A stretch of 64,000 nucleotides of DNA from Ecdyonurus torrentis (GCA_949318235.1 OX439133.1:1992431-2056430); one strand, 5' to 3'. Numbered from the stretch's first letter, positions 1 to 12,452 are shown. The notes: generated from the letters alone by a model not told the origin. Numbers and translations: made by a program.

Positions 1-1915
1 AGTACCAATAATATTAACAATATTTATTTGCAGAAAAGAGCAGCAGAAAAATAAAATAAAAACAAAATCATTGAAAGCAGGGAAATAATATTTTGTGTCA
101 TTTATTTCAGATAAACCGAACATTTGAAAACATTTTTTGACCATATTGACAACCATTGAAATATTAAAAATATAAAGAATAATATCCATGTGGTCGTACA
201 AGTATTCCCGCCATGTAAAAATACCCTAATAGGATTTTAAAAAAACTTTCATAATCTAAGCTTGAATGATAGATAGAAAATGTAAAGAATAATAAAACAA
301 ATAGTTCAAAAGACATACAAATTATGAGTAAAAAAGTTAATATTTATACAAATTCTTTGTTTAATGTTGTTTCAAGCATTTAAAAAAAATTATAAAATCT
401 GAAATACTTGTACAGAAATATAAAACTATAGAAAAATGGTTTAAAATCTAAGCTTTATTAATGAATAGGAATATTTAATAGTAAATGTGCCGTGTTTTTT
501 ACTTACATATCGCGCAAAAGTGTGGGGTCAAAATATTTTGAATTCACGTAAAAAATTAAAAGAATTGTAGTCTTTAAAAAGTTAAAAGAATAATTAAATA
601 ATATTTTTGTGGATAAACTTGGCAACGCCGCAAAGCTTCATGGCTGTAAACGACCCACAAAATTCATGAACAACCCCCCCCCCTTTCTCAAAGTGCACGC
701 CGCCGCCGCCGCCCGTCGCCGCAACCCGTCGCCACCGCCCGCCACCGGAACAAAGTTTTTCGCGTCGGTTCTAAGTTTTGAAACGCGGCCGGTATAAAAT
801 ATTTCCGGTTCCCGCGCCGGATAAAAGTTTTGAGACGCGGCCGATATAAAATATTTTCGCGTCGGTTCTAAGTTTTTAAACGCGGCCGGTATAAAATATT
901 TCCGGTTCCCGCGCCGGATAAAAGTTTTGAGACGCGGCCGATATAAAATATTTTCGCGTCGGTTCTAAGTTTTTAAACGCGGCCGGTATAAAATATTTCC
1001 GGTTTCCGCGCCGGATAAAAGCTTTGAGACGCGGCCGGTATAAAATATTTCCGCGCCGGATAAAAGTTTTGAGACCCGGCCGATATAAAATATTTCCGCG
1101 CCGGATGAAAGTTTTGAGACGCGGCCGGTATAAAGTATCCCCGCGCCGGATCAAAAATTTTTGTACCGGTGGCGGGCGGTGGCGACGGATTGCGGCGATG
1201 GGCGGCGGCGGCGGGGTGCACTTTGAGAAAGGGGGGGGGGGGTTGTTCATGAATTTTGTGGGTCGTTTACAGCCATGAAGCTTTGCGGCGTTGCCAAGTT
1301 TATCCACAAAAATATTATTTAATTATTCTTTTAACTTTTTAAAGACTACAATTCTTTTAATTTTTTACGTGAATTCAAAATATTTTGACCCCACACTTTT
1401 GCGCGATATGTAAGTAAAAAACACGGCACATTTACTATTAAATATTCCTATTCATTAATAAAGCTTAGATTTTAAACCATTTTTCTATAGTTTTATATTT
1501 CTGTACAAGTATTTCAGATTTTATAATTTTTTTTAAATGCTTGAAACAACATTAAACAAAGAATTTGTATAAATATTAACTTTTTTACTCATAATTTGTA
1601 TGTCTTTTGAACTATTTGTTTTATTATTCTTTACATTTTCTATCTATCATTCAAGCTTAGATTATGAAAGTTTTTTTAAAATCCTATTAGGGTATTTTTA
1701 CATGGCGGGAATACTTGTACGACCACATGGATATTATTCTTTATATTTTTAATATTTCAATGGTTGTCAATATGGTCAAAAAATGTTTTCAAATGTTCGG
1801 TTTATCTGAAATAAATGACACAAAATATTATTTCCCTGCTTTCAATGATTTTGTTTTTATTTTATTTTTCTGCTGCTCTTTTCTGCAAATAAATATTGTT
1901 AATATTATTGGTACT
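1..1915. mobile_element. Large foldback element with ~750-bp inverted arms
   Basis: Bases 1 to about 750 reappear as the reverse complement at about 1166-1915. The arms look identical over their outer ~685 bp; a few substitutions and indels appear in the GC-rich inner part (for example the CGCCGC-rich stretch at 695-740 against 1190-1225). The centre (about 780-1165) is a GC-rich minisatellite. No transposase-like frame is present; the short frames at 609-797 and 876-1307 are the same arm read from both sides. The mirror point of base 1 is base 1915, so the left end may lie outside the window. The arm differences argue against a simple read-folding assembly artefact. Family unknown. Confidence 0.85.
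780..1165. repeat. GC-rich minisatellite at the foldback centre (97-bp and ~48-bp units)
   Basis: CCGGTT landmarks at 805, 902 and 999 give a 97-bp period. Each 97-bp unit is made of two related halves built around CGCGCCGGATAAAAG and GCGGCCGATATAAAATATTT. From about 1036 the array continues as single ~48-bp half-units. The GATATAAAATA core recurs in every half-unit. It differs sharply in base composition from the AT-rich arms. Confidence 0.8.
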
Positions 1916-2885
1916 TTTTTTAAACTTTCTACTTAAATAATAATTTGTTTTTATTGTTTTAAAACAAAATTAAACGAAGTTTTAATTATAAGTATTTTGT
2001 ATGTCATTTTAAAGTTTTTTATGTTATAATTATATTCCTTCCAACATTGTATTTGTTTTTGTATTTTTGTCTTATTTATTTTATCTTGAAAAGTCAAATT
2101 ACTTTAATATTTCATAATTTCTGAATTGATTTGATATCACTGATTTTAAATAACATTTTATTTTTACGTATACATATTATAATTTATATTTTGCGATCAT
2201 TCAGTTTGTGAGTTATCAGCCGCACATTAACTCCTTAAGTAAAATAATTAAATTTTAATTAAAAGAAAATATGATACATAGATATATATATAACGCATTT
2301 TATTTTACTATTAATATAGATAATTCAACTATATGCAACAACAGATGAGAAAAGAATGCGAAAGTTAAGAATAAAAGAAGTATAAAAGTGTGAAATGTAA
2401 TGTTTGCATTATAATTGTGAAACATTGATAAGTGAAAGTTTTCACTGCTAATGTTAAAGTCACTTGTAGTCTTCTATCCTATTAAGTTCTTTATTCAATA
2501 CATTAATTAATGAGTTTTTGAATCTATATTGGTTATTCTAGAATGGTTTGAGAGTCTGTGATAGTAAGAAACTTTGTCAACAAAATAGTGACATTTAATT
2601 TGCTTTTTTGAGAGCAGCACAAAAACTTGGTTTTAATTTACATCATGAATCAATTGTTTTTAATTCACGGACTAAAGTTGCTATATAAGTTACTTACAAT
2701 ATGTTGGTCTTAGCTTTTTAAGTAGCATATTATTATATGTAATTGCAAAATAAATAGTATTTAAAAAATTAATAAATAAAACTAGACGTTTTACATTTAA
2801 AAATATTTATTTATTATTTACTATAGTTTTTTTTATATACACGGAAAGAATTTTAAATCAATTTATATAAACACAATATGAAAAA
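1916..2885. other. AT-rich spacer, no gene seen
   Basis: No coding frame or clear transposon ends. It contains a diverged fragment (about 2190-2240) of the dispersed repeat also found near 19630 and 25735, around the words CATTCAGTTTGT and ATCAGCCGC. Minus-strand AATAAA signals at 2806-2815 serve the IAP-like gene that ends at 2886. Confidence 0.6.
2806..2815 (-). promoter_or_regulatory. Overlapping polyadenylation signals for the BIR-RING gene
   Basis: On the minus strand this reads as overlapping AATAAA motifs (AATAAATAAA) about 75 nt past the stop codon of the BIR-RING gene, a normal position for a 3' end signal. Local AT-richness makes chance matches likely. Confidence 0.4.
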
Positions 2886-3617
2886 CTAAGGTAGATAGAC
2901 ATGTATAAATGATTCTATTTTAGTTCTGCACATAGGACAGTTTTTCAAGTTCAGAGCACACTTGACACAGGATGCTACGTGTCTACATGGTAGATAAACG
3001 ATTTCAAGTTTTTTAAATAAACAAATAGTACATATGAGAGGGTTAGTTTCATCTATGTCTATCACTTGTTCTTGGCTATCTTCAAAAACTTTATCATGGC
3101 TACAACATTGTAAGTCACATCTTTCACTGGTTATATCTTTCACACGTTGTATGTATTCACACGGATTCTCCATATCCTCGGACCAATGTAAATGTTCGTG
3201 TACGATATCATCGTCTGGTTCCCACATATGTATATGTATTCCACAATGATGACAGATGACCACATCACCTTGACCACTGTAGTAGAACCCTGCAGCAGCT
3301 AGTTGTTCAGGACGTTGTTTTATCTGTTTAGGCCATGTATCGAAAGTTTTTATTCGTTCTTGAAGTAATATTAAGCCAGGAAATCTGGGGTGAATAAATT
3401 TTCCTTGTAGTATAGCACTTGCAGGTATATCCACTGCATGTCTAGATTTTAGCACTATCACTCTGGTGAGTGGCTCGGCGAATTCTGCACCTGGTAAATG
3501 ACGTCTCGCAAGTACATCAGCTACGCTTCCTTGATCCCATTGTGCAACTTGTTCTGTGTCTGACGAATCATAAGCATGATCCTCTAAACCAGGATTGTTA
3601 TTATGATGAAACTCCAT
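2886..3617 (-). CDS. Inhibitor-of-apoptosis-like protein, one BIR plus C-terminal RING (243 aa)
   Basis: A single uninterrupted frame encodes an IAP-family protein, probably a RING-type ubiquitin ligase that binds apoptotic or immune partners through its BIR. The BIR spans about residues 88-156: it opens with an R-x3-F-x2-WP motif, has AGFYYSGQGD, and zinc ligands C122, C125, H142 and C153. The RING is a perfect C3HC4 (C196, C199, C211, H213, C217, C220, C227, C230). Spacing between BIR His and last Cys is 10 residues rather than the usual 6, so there is a 4-residue insertion. The frame stays open four codons upstream through a GTG, but the first ATG is at 3617. No introns are visible, unlike its neighbours, so a retrocopy or gene captured by a mobile element is possible. 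The whole frame is intact and carries its own TATA box. Confidence 0.85.
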   Translation of the reverse strand: MEFHHNNNPGLEDHAYDSSDTEQVAQWDQGSVADVLARRHLPGAEFAEPLTRVIVLKSRHAVDIPASAILQGKFIHPRFPGLILLQERIKTFDTWPKQIKQRPEQLAAAGFYYSGQGDVVICHHCGIHIHMWEPDDDIVHEHLHWSEDMENPCEYIQRVKDITSERCDLQCCSHDKVFEDSQEQVIDIDETNPLICTICLFKKLEIVYLPCRHVASCVKCALNLKNCPMCRTKIESFIHVYLP

Positions 3618-3664
3618 GCTTTCATACACTGACCGAAGTTAACTGAGAGCAAGCCAAAACATGT

Positions 3665-3700
3665 ACTGATGTCTAAAAAAGTAGCACGGAGACTTTTATA
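3665..3700 (-). promoter_or_regulatory. TATA box and initiator-like site of the BIR-RING gene
   Basis: On the minus strand TATAAAAG occupies 3700-3693, and a TCAGT initiator-like pentamer sits at 3669-3665, about 33 bases further on and about 50 bases ahead of the ATG at 3617. This is the spacing expected of a core promoter. It implies a short leader and argues that this copy can be transcribed from its own promoter. Confidence 0.5.
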
Positions 3701-3784
3701 TTCCATTCCCCACCCTTTTTTTTCTATTCTACCCCTACTACTTTTTTTCTCCCTTCCAAAAGTAATGTATAATATAGAATGCAT

Positions 3785-5040
3785 CTGAAGATTTTGAAAA
3801 AAACAACCACAATAACTTTATCTTAGTTATTTATTTATCCAAAAAATACTTTAGTATCAAATAAAAATTCGTGAATTCAAAAAAAGAAGGATTTTTTTGG
3901 TCCACATAAAAAGTTTTTCAAAAATATTTTAAAAATATATGTAATATGCAACTTTTAAAAGTATACTGTATTATTGAAATTATCTCATTTACATGCTTAC
4001 TTAAAAGTATCTTACAAATTTAATCGTATTTGCATATGTTTGATTAGATTAGAAGTAAAATTTTAGCAATAGTTCGGGCTAATTTTATATTTAGCGGTCC
4101 TCTCCTTTGTTAAAAATCTGTTGTTGTGCTTTTAGGTTCAGTAAAATTATTTAATTTTATTAAAAGTATAATATTGAGATCCATAACGCATAAATTTTAA
4201 AACAAAACGGTATAAATAGTTACTTACCACACTAAAGCGGAATAGAATAATGGAGTGGAGAAGTAAGCAACATAAGAGAGGGACACACAATATGTAATAT
4301 TTAAGCACACTTGCTTATAGATCTCAATAAAACCTTCAGATTTGTTCTTTTTTAATGTAATATATTAGCTAGATCACTTTATATAAATCTGTTGAATGTA
4401 ACTTAGAAGAAAAAACTAACCAAGCATTCTATTTTAATCAACAAAACAAGCACTCATGTAATATAAAATTAACATGAAGTAAAAATATTTTTTTTTTAAA
4501 AATTTACTAGTGTTAAAAACATGATCAAATATTTGAGTTATTCTACTTTGATGCAAATAACAGTTTAAATGTAAAAATTCAAACTTAAGGACCATATTTT
4601 TAATAAAAATATACCCTTTTTGATAATTTTAAAAACAATATTTAAACTTTTTTCTAAACTACAAATACAATTTTAATTCATTCAATTTTAGTTATTCATT
4701 AATTATAGTATTTAATTTGTTTATTGTAGATACAGGAGAAAGAATTATTGTGAAACTTCTTCTAACTATTCCCGATCAGTCAGTCACGTACTGCCTCAAT
4801 CAACAATTATAATTCATGAAAATATTACCCACTAATGAGGAAGTTTCCATAAAGTTAAGACCCTGTTTAAGCACATTTTTAGAAAAAGTATAAATATTAG
4901 ATTTCACTAAAGTCAATATTTACATTTATTAATTAAATTTCAGTGATAATTCCACTCTAAAAAGTGCCTACAACGCCCCCTAGAAGACACTTGCGTTCGT
5001 CTTTTGCAAACTTTATAAGCGGGTTTTTTAAAATTATAAT
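3785..5040. other. AT-rich spacer, no gene seen
   Basis: No open frame of note. The stretch ends in a unique, somewhat GC-richer segment (4960-5020) that leads into the ~120-bp satellite. Confidence 0.6.
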
Positions 5041-5636
5041 TTTTTTACATTTTTGGTGGTCATGATCGTCTTTGGTGGGTCAAGAAGCCTAGGTAACGTC
5101 TCTGAATGCGTCAAAATTGGAGCACTTTAATTCTCAGGGGTGCAACCCTTAAATCTGCCAAGGCTTTAGTTTTAACATTTTTGGTGTTCACTGTCATCTT
5201 TAGCAAGTCAAGTTACCCCGGTAACGTTGTTGAATGCGTTAAAATTGAAAGACTTAAAGTTGCAGGGCTGGGACCCTAAATGCTGTCTTGGGGTCATTTT
5301 TTCATATTTGGTAGTCACCATCATATTTAGCAAGTCTTATTACTCCATAATGTCGTTAAATATGTTCAAATCGGAAAACTTGAATTTTCAGGGGTTGGAC
5401 CCTTAAATAAAACTTGGGGTTCATTTCCACATATTTTGTAGTCACCATCATCTTTAGCATGTCAAGTTACTCCAGTTAAGTCGTTGAAAGTGTTTTAATC
5501 GGAGAGCAATAATTTGCAGGGTTGGGACCCTTAATTCAGTCTGGGGGCAATTTTAGCATGTTTGGTGGTCACCATCATATTGAGCATGTCAAGTTACTCT
5601 TGTCAAGTTGTTAAATGTGTTAAAATTCTTTCTATA
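5041..5636. repeat. ~120-bp satellite, first block (about 5 units)
   Basis: Degenerate tandem units built from TGGTGGTCACCATCATCTT, GTCAAGTTACCCCGGTAACG, TTGAATG and TTGCAGGGGTGGGACCCTTAAAT. Landmark GGTAACGT-like words at 5093, 5221 and about 5346 give periods of 120-128 bp. The same unit resumes at 7100 after an inserted element. The AGTTACCCCGGTAACGT core is itself a near palindrome. Confidence 0.85.
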
Positions 5637-7020
5637 CGTTAAGGGGATGCAGTGCCTTTTCTAACAGCAAGCAAGCAGGCAAAAATTTAGTATGAGCCAA
5701 GTCGTCTTAGAGCATACATGTACTTGAGGTTGCTCTGCAACCCCGATTCATTTTTTTCTATGCGTGGGATGTGCAAGGAGTTGCTGGCATCTTCGGCACA
5801 GCTCGGTAAACTCAATCTGCACGCACCTTGTGCAACTGAGGAGGAGGGGGTGAAAAATTTGAAACCATTATTTGACTTCTAATTATCGTACAATCTTGAA
5901 TGAAACGGTAATAAAAGGTATTTTTTTCTAAAACTATTTAATAAATGATAAAATTAAATCCATGATTAATATTTAAGAAAATTAATATTTCGATTGAATT
6001 TTTATTACTTTTGCGGTTTCATGCTGTGAATACAATAAAATGCCCTTCCGGTTGCCTCGCTCCCTCATTAGATCAAGTTATCTCAAATTTCAAACTTGAA
6101 TTCTTTGAGTTGGAAGCTACGAAATATATTGCATTGTGGTCGTGATGCACTCCGTGTATTCATAATGCATGTAAATTGTAAATAAATTCAAATTGTACAT
6201 AACTATATTTTAATATTTATTACATATTTTTAAATAAATATAATTTTTAATAGTTGTGATAGTAAAAGTTGTTATATACGTATATGTACTATAATTTATG
6301 TATAAATTTTGAAGTGTGGTTTTTAAAAATGCATTATTTCTTGCAGTAATTACAAGAAGATACATATAAATACCTCAAATATAGGCAACAAAATTAAATC
6401 ACTAAATAAAATAAAAACTTCTTTTTCATTTTTACTATACATGAGCGGTTATTGGTGTGAGGTTCTTGCAACCTTTTCTAAAATCCAAAGAGCAATGAGG
6501 GGGAAAAGACGGCATCGCCTCTTTAATGCTTTGGCTATCTTCGTCATTTCTAAATTTTTGAAGAAGTGCAGTAAAATTGCACTTTTTGTCAAAAAACAGT
6601 CATATCAGTGACATCTGTTGATCCCCTAGCAATTAAAATTAACATTACGCAACAAAGAAAAGTAATTAAACACATAATTAGGCGAACTGTTAAAAAATAG
6701 AGTTAAAACTTTGATTTATTATTGTTCAGTTTTGTAAGTTCTATTGAACTGTGCATTTTGGTGTACATGAAGTTGGTATAGCCACCGTAAATAAAAAACA
6801 CAAAACTGTGCTAATGTTATTCTTATGGGAGATACCTTATTTTGATTTTCGACACATCTAATGACTAAATGGTAGGGGCTAGAAATTTAATTTTTTTACA
6901 ACTGAAGCATTATCTATCCATCTATAACCTGGTATGTCCATTTCTACAGGGAAACGTTTCTGTATGTAAAAAAAAATGTTTTTTCAACATGAGTAGAAAC
7001 GGCACTGCAACCCCTTAGCA
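5637..7020. mobile_element. 1.4-kb terminal-inverted-repeat insertion that splits the satellite
   Basis: The left end (about 5638-5663, core GGGGATGCAGTGCC) matches the reverse complement of the right end (about 6994-7019, core GGCACTGCAACCCC) over about 25 bp with a few mismatches, and satellite units lie on both sides. No transposase frame is visible, so this is probably a non-autonomous DNA transposon. Its ends begin TTAAGG and CTAAGG; TTAA targeting is possible but not proven. Confidence 0.6.
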
Positions 7021-7099
7021 TGAGCTTTCTGGGTTAGAGAGAATGTGCCAACACATTTTGCACATTTTGGTGCACATTGTGCTTACACATTCTCTTCCG

Positions 7100-8720
7100 A
7101 ATCGGTCACAATCGTAATTGGTACGTCAAGTTACCCGGTAACTTCGTTGAATATGTACAAATTGGAAAACTTTAGTTTGCAGGGTTGCGACCCTTAAATC
7201 AGTCTTGGGGCCAATTTTTACTTGTTTACTAATCACCATCATCCTTGGTAGGTCAAGTTACCCCGATAACGTCATTGAATGCGTTCAAATCGGAAAACTT
7301 CAATTTGCAGGGGTGGGACCCTTAAATCAGTCTTAAGGTCAATTTTGACTTGTTTGGTGGTCACAATCGTCCTTGGTAGGTCAAGTTATCCCGGTAACGT
7401 CGTTGAGTATGTTCAAATTGGAAAACTTTAGTTTGCAGGGGTGCGACCCTTAAATCAGTCTGGGGGCAAATTTTAGCATGTTTGGTGGTCAGCATCATCT
7501 TTAGCAAGTTGAGTTACCATGATAAAGTCGTTAAATGTGTTTAAATCATAACACTTTAATTTGCAGGGGTGGGACCCTTAAATAAGTATTGGAGGCAATT
7601 TTGACATGTTTGGTAGTCACCATCGTCTTTGGTAGGTCAATGTTCTCCGGTAATGTCGTTGAATGCATTTAAATCGAAAAACTTTAATTTGCAGGGGTGG
7701 GACCCTTAAATAAGTCTGGGGGTCAATTTTGGCATGTTTGGTAGTCACCATCATCTTAAGCAAGTCGAGTTACCATAGTAAAGTCGTTGAAAGTGTTTTA
7801 ATCGGAAAACATTATTTTGCAGGGTTGGGACCCTTAAATCAGTCTGGGGGCCAATGTTGGGATGTTTTGTGGTCACCATCATCTTCTACAAGTTTAATTA
7901 CTCCGGTAACGTTGTTGAAAGTGTTAAAATCGGAGAACTTTAACTTGCAGGGGTGGGACCCTTAATTCAGTCTGGGGGCCAATTTTAGCATGTTTGGTGG
8001 TCATCATCATCTTGAGCATGTCAAGTTACTCTTGTAAAGTTGTTAAATGTGTTAAAGTCGGAAAACTTTATTTTGCAGGGGTGCGACCCTTCAATCCGAC
8101 TGGGGGACAATTTTGACATGTTTGGTAGTCATCATAGTCTTTAGTAGGTCAAGTTACCCCGGTTACGTCGTTGAATGCATTCAAATCGGAAAACTTTTAT
8201 TTGCCGGGGTGGGACCCTTAAATCAGTCTGGAGTTCATTTTTGGCATGTTTGGTAGTCACCATCATCTTTAGCAAGTCAAAATACCCTGATAAAGTATTT
8301 TGAAGTGTTTTATTTAGAGATCATTTATTTGCAAGGGTGGCACCCCTAAATTAGTCAGGGAGATAGTTTTGACATTTTTAATAGTCATCATCGTCTTTAA
8401 TGGGTCAAATTAGCCTTGTAATATCGTTGAATGCACTCAAATTGCATAACTTTAACTTGCAAGGGTAGCACCCTTAAATTAGTCAGAGGGTCAATTTTAA
8501 CATCTTTCGTGGTCTTTTTCATCTCCAGCAGGCCAGGTTACCCTGGTAACGTCGTTTATTGCATACAAATCGCAGAACTTTAATTTGCAAGGGTGGCACC
8601 CTTAAATCTATCGGGGACCAATTTTAATACTTATTGGTGATCAATTTGAACTTTTAAAGGTCAATTACCTCGGTAACGTCGTTGGGTGCAGCAAAATCGG
8701 AGAACTTTAATTTTCCAGAG
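7100..8720. repeat. ~120-bp satellite, second block (about 13 units)
   Basis: Continues the block at 5041-5636 with period about 120-125 bp; the phrase GGGACCCTTAAAT recurs roughly every 122 bases. Units differ by many substitutions, so the array is old. It is followed by AGAGAATGYGCCAGCACATTT-type sequence, which also precedes it at about 7035-7095, so the array may be part of a larger element with related flanks. Confidence 0.85.
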
Positions 8721-9383
8721 AATGCGCCAGCACATTTGGCACATTTTTTTTGTGATTTGTCATATCTTCATACCCCCACTCCATCCCCTCCACCATTTAT
8801 TATACATCCACTCGCGCACATCATCTTAGCTCCTCCCATCGCACATCCCCCACTCTTGATATACGTTAACATAGGACTTCTGGGTTTGAGAGAATGTGTA
8901 AGCACATTTTTGCACATTTTGCACATTTTTGGTGCACATTGTGCTTCACATGCTCCGAGAGGCGGTCGCCAGACCCAGAACTCTCAATTTTATACTACTT
9001 ACGTATTTAGATTGACAATTCAATTTAAAGCTTGCTCTATGTGCAGTACTCTACACAGCCCAGGCACTTTATTTGCATGTTCTACCATCGTGTCAAACAG
9101 CGAGATATCAGCAGCCGTGTCGCTTCTATTTTAACTTAACTTTTATTTTGTTTATTTTTAATTTAATACTGAATAAATTATCAATTTTTATTTTAAATCC
9201 CTTGTCAACTTACTTTTTTTTTATGATTTAGAATACTAGATAGATAATTATCATACCTTATTATTCATGAATTAGACACCAACACGTTGATTTTGTATTT
9301 ATTTTCATTTATCTTGATTTTGATGGGTATCACGTATGTGACGTCACAATGTACCGATAGTGACGATACAATGTACAACAACA
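8721..9383. other. Satellite flank and one arm of a dispersed MITE
   Basis: 8703-8950 holds GCACATTTTG repeats like those at 7035-7095. 9199-9350 matches one arm of the inverted-repeat element at 48170-48545 (from CCCTTGTCAACTTAC to GACGTCACAATGTACCGAT) without its partner, a half element. The open frame at 8682-9134 has no domain and is not called a gene. Confidence 0.55.
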
Positions 9384-9466
9384 AGGCAAAATGTGTTATT
9401 TTCCTATGCTACCCATGTTATTGAGTGATCCAACATGGCGTCCAACATGAATGCATACACCCTATA
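9384..9466. mobile_element. Family A MITE, right-end fragment
   Basis: Family A elements are about 290-310 bp with ends TATAGGGTGTATGC and GCATACACCCTATA. This fragment keeps only the last ~80 bp, including CATGTTATTGAGTGATCCAA and the CACCCTATA terminus. Confidence 0.7.
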
Positions 9467-9738
9467 TATCAATAGTTATTCTGTGCTATATATAAAAGGT
9501 AAAAAGTTTAAATATATAAAATGTAAAAAGATAAATAATTTAATTTTGTTTTGTTGACATTTCGAGTTTGAAAACTTTTATATTTTATAAACTTTATCTC
9601 GTGTGGATTTAAAGTTGATTTATTTTATCTCTTTTTTTATTATTATTATTTTTCTTTTTAAAGGAAAACTTTTTGAAAAAAAAAAAAAAAAAGTTTGATA
9701 TAACAATCTTATTATACTGTGCACGTATTTTGATCAAA

Positions 9739-9903
<165 letters not shown>

Positions 9904-10001
9904 ATTTTGCTATTCTATATGATCACTTCACTTTATTTATAATTCTACTCTGTTTTTATTATAACTTGGATGAAATGTTTAAAAATATTATAAAATAATG
10001 T

Positions 10002-10285
10002 TATAGTGTGTGTGCGCATGACGTCATAGTGAATGCACTTTGCCACCATACTGTAGCATAGGACAGAAATGGTTTTGGCCATTTTCTTTATAGAAAATTA
10101 CCTTTTTTTAAGTTATTATTATTATTTTTCGCAAATTTGAAAACCTAATTCATTATCAACATTAAATGCTCTCAAAAATATTTCTTTTCAGTATTTTTAA
10201 ACCGGAAAAATATGTAGCCAGTTTTTTGGCATCCTGAGAACGAGCTGATTTCATTAAACTGGTTACTGAACCTCGAACGATTAGT
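10002..10285. mobile_element. Family A MITE, left part, joined to a degraded hairpin-repeat unit
   Basis: Starts TATAGTGTGTGTGCGCATGACGTCAT and continues through the CTCAAAAATAT and TTTTTAAACYGG landmarks of family A. At about 10217 it passes into a degraded half of the 105-bp hairpin repeat (ATCCTGAGAACGAGCTGATT, then AAACTGGTTACTGAA). Confidence 0.6.
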
Positions 10286-10739
10286 ATTTGCCAAGAAAAA
10301 AGTGGACTGATGAAAAAATATATATATATAAAAAAAAAAAAAAAAAAATGATCCAATCGTCTTAAGAAAAAAATAGCGCCTCAAAATTTGTTAAAGCTTT
10401 TTCCAAAAATATCAGAAAACTCAAAAAAACCAAAAAAAAAAAAAAAAAAAAAAGCAATTCACTTTTCTCATTTGTATACAATGAATGTTTTCATTGTATA
10501 ACATAATACTTGGCTCAAAGTTACGCTAGCTGGCCTATATATCTGAGATCGTTATAATTTGATCGATACATTGTCAATACACAATATTGGAGAAGATACT
10601 CGCACGTCACGAGCTATACACAAAGTTGTGCTAAGTTATAACTTTAAGATTCACGCAGTGCAGATGCAAAAACACAATTAATTTTTAATCTTTTCTAACA
10701 TATAAAATTTAAAAAAACAAAGGCTGCAGAAATGTAACG

Positions 10740-11163
10740 TTAAGGTTGGGCCGACCATTTGATCCCATTTGAATTTTCAATAATTTTTTATGAGAAAAGT
10801 TGCAGCAATATTGTCTTGAATTTATAACTATCATCTAGATTGGATTTAACAGAAATTATAAAAAAATCCCCAGGTCTCAATTTTCATTGGCACCCCAAAA
10901 AAACTACATTTAAAATTTTTTTAGGCCATCTATTGATAAGTTTAGGAACTAGGTATAACAAATTTTCCGATATAGTTTTTTCTGTGTTGGGCTTAATGTA
11001 GACTCACAAATCAAAAATAATTTAATAGATTTTGTATTGTTCTAGATGATAGTTATGATTTGAGTCAGCTAGGTTAGATATTTTGCCCGTAATAAAGGAA
11101 AATAGTTTCACCAAGAGATGGCACCACTGTCGCCGACACCCCTAATGGTCTGCCCAACCTTAA
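10740..11163. mobile_element. ~425-bp MITE with TTAAGGTTGGGC terminal inverted repeats
   Basis: Left end TTAAGGTTGGGCCGACCATT and right end (reverse complement) TTAAGGTTGGGCAGACCATT match at 19 of 20 bases. A second internal inverted pair (ATAACTATCATCTAGA and TCTAGATGATAGTTAT) is present. No coding capacity. TTAA at each end suggests a TTAA-targeting transposase family. Confidence 0.75.
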
Positions 11164-11316
11164 AGAGTATGTTCGGGGTTACAACATGGCTTCTTCAATG
11201 TTAGATAATGAGAGGAACTGTTCGTAAACTTACATATGATGACCCATAGCCCCGCAACATCCTGCAAAATATCCAACCCGTCCTTTAACTTTTACGTCAT
11301 AGTTAAGGCTTTACTA

Positions 11317-11465
11317 TATAGGGTGTGTGCACACTACGTCATTCTGAGTGCTTTTCGATGCTCTTCTTGAGCAATGAATAACATTGCTCAGCATAGGACA
11401 AACTTTTTTTTTTCCCTATTTTTTGTTCCTTATTATTTTTCTTGCATATACTTGAAGTACTAATT
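11317..11465. mobile_element. Family A MITE, left-end fragment
   Basis: Begins TATAGGGTGTGTGCACACTA and carries the AATAACATTGCTCAGCATAG landmark and the start of the TTCTTGCATA region; the right half is missing. Confidence 0.7.
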
Positions 11466-11799
11466 CTTATGTTAGTTATTCTTAGTAGAAGGAATGATAA
11501 GACAGCAAGTAGGAAATGCTTCATTTGTTATTTGTATCCATATACGTGTATAGTTTACCATTGTTTATATGACCGCATCCTTATGTATGCATGTAGTTAT
11601 TTGTGTGGTATACAGTGTGACAATCGATTTATTGTTGTATCGATTGAAATTGGTATTGCCGTTCTTTTTTTATTATAAATATTTTTGTCAACATTTTATC
11701 TTCTTTGTAAAAAAAAAAAAAAAAAAAAAAAAATTGAAATAAAATTTTGAGTTCAGATTTTGTTTTATATTCTTTCATTTTAATTTTCAATTTTAAGTT

Positions 11800-11842
<43 letters not shown>

Positions 11843-12149
11843 GGATAATAATAAAGATAAAATATTCTGTGACATTTTTATGATATTTTATGATTGCTAT
11901 TAATTTTTATATTTGAGATTTAAGATATAGCGTGGGTGACATTGTGGAATATAAAACTATCCAAGTTTTGATACACTTTATGTATTGCATGTCGAAGCAG
12001 TATTTCACATTGCAACGCAACTTTCCATTTTTTTAACTTTTTATATTAACATTTTAGTTAACCGCTCAAACTTCATCACAATTTAGAATGACATTTGTTC
12101 GCAAAAATATGTTTTTTTATTTTTTAAATAAAACTGACATTTTTTTCAT

Positions 12150-12452
<303 letters not shown>

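Noticed and set aside
876..1307. 143-residue frame inside the foldback
   Set aside because: Repeats of the GC-rich minisatellite; the same arm gives an unrelated short frame on the other strand.
8682..9134. 150-residue frame
   Set aside because: Starts in satellite sequence and runs through GCACATTTTG repeats and a MITE fragment; low-complexity product with no recognisable motif.
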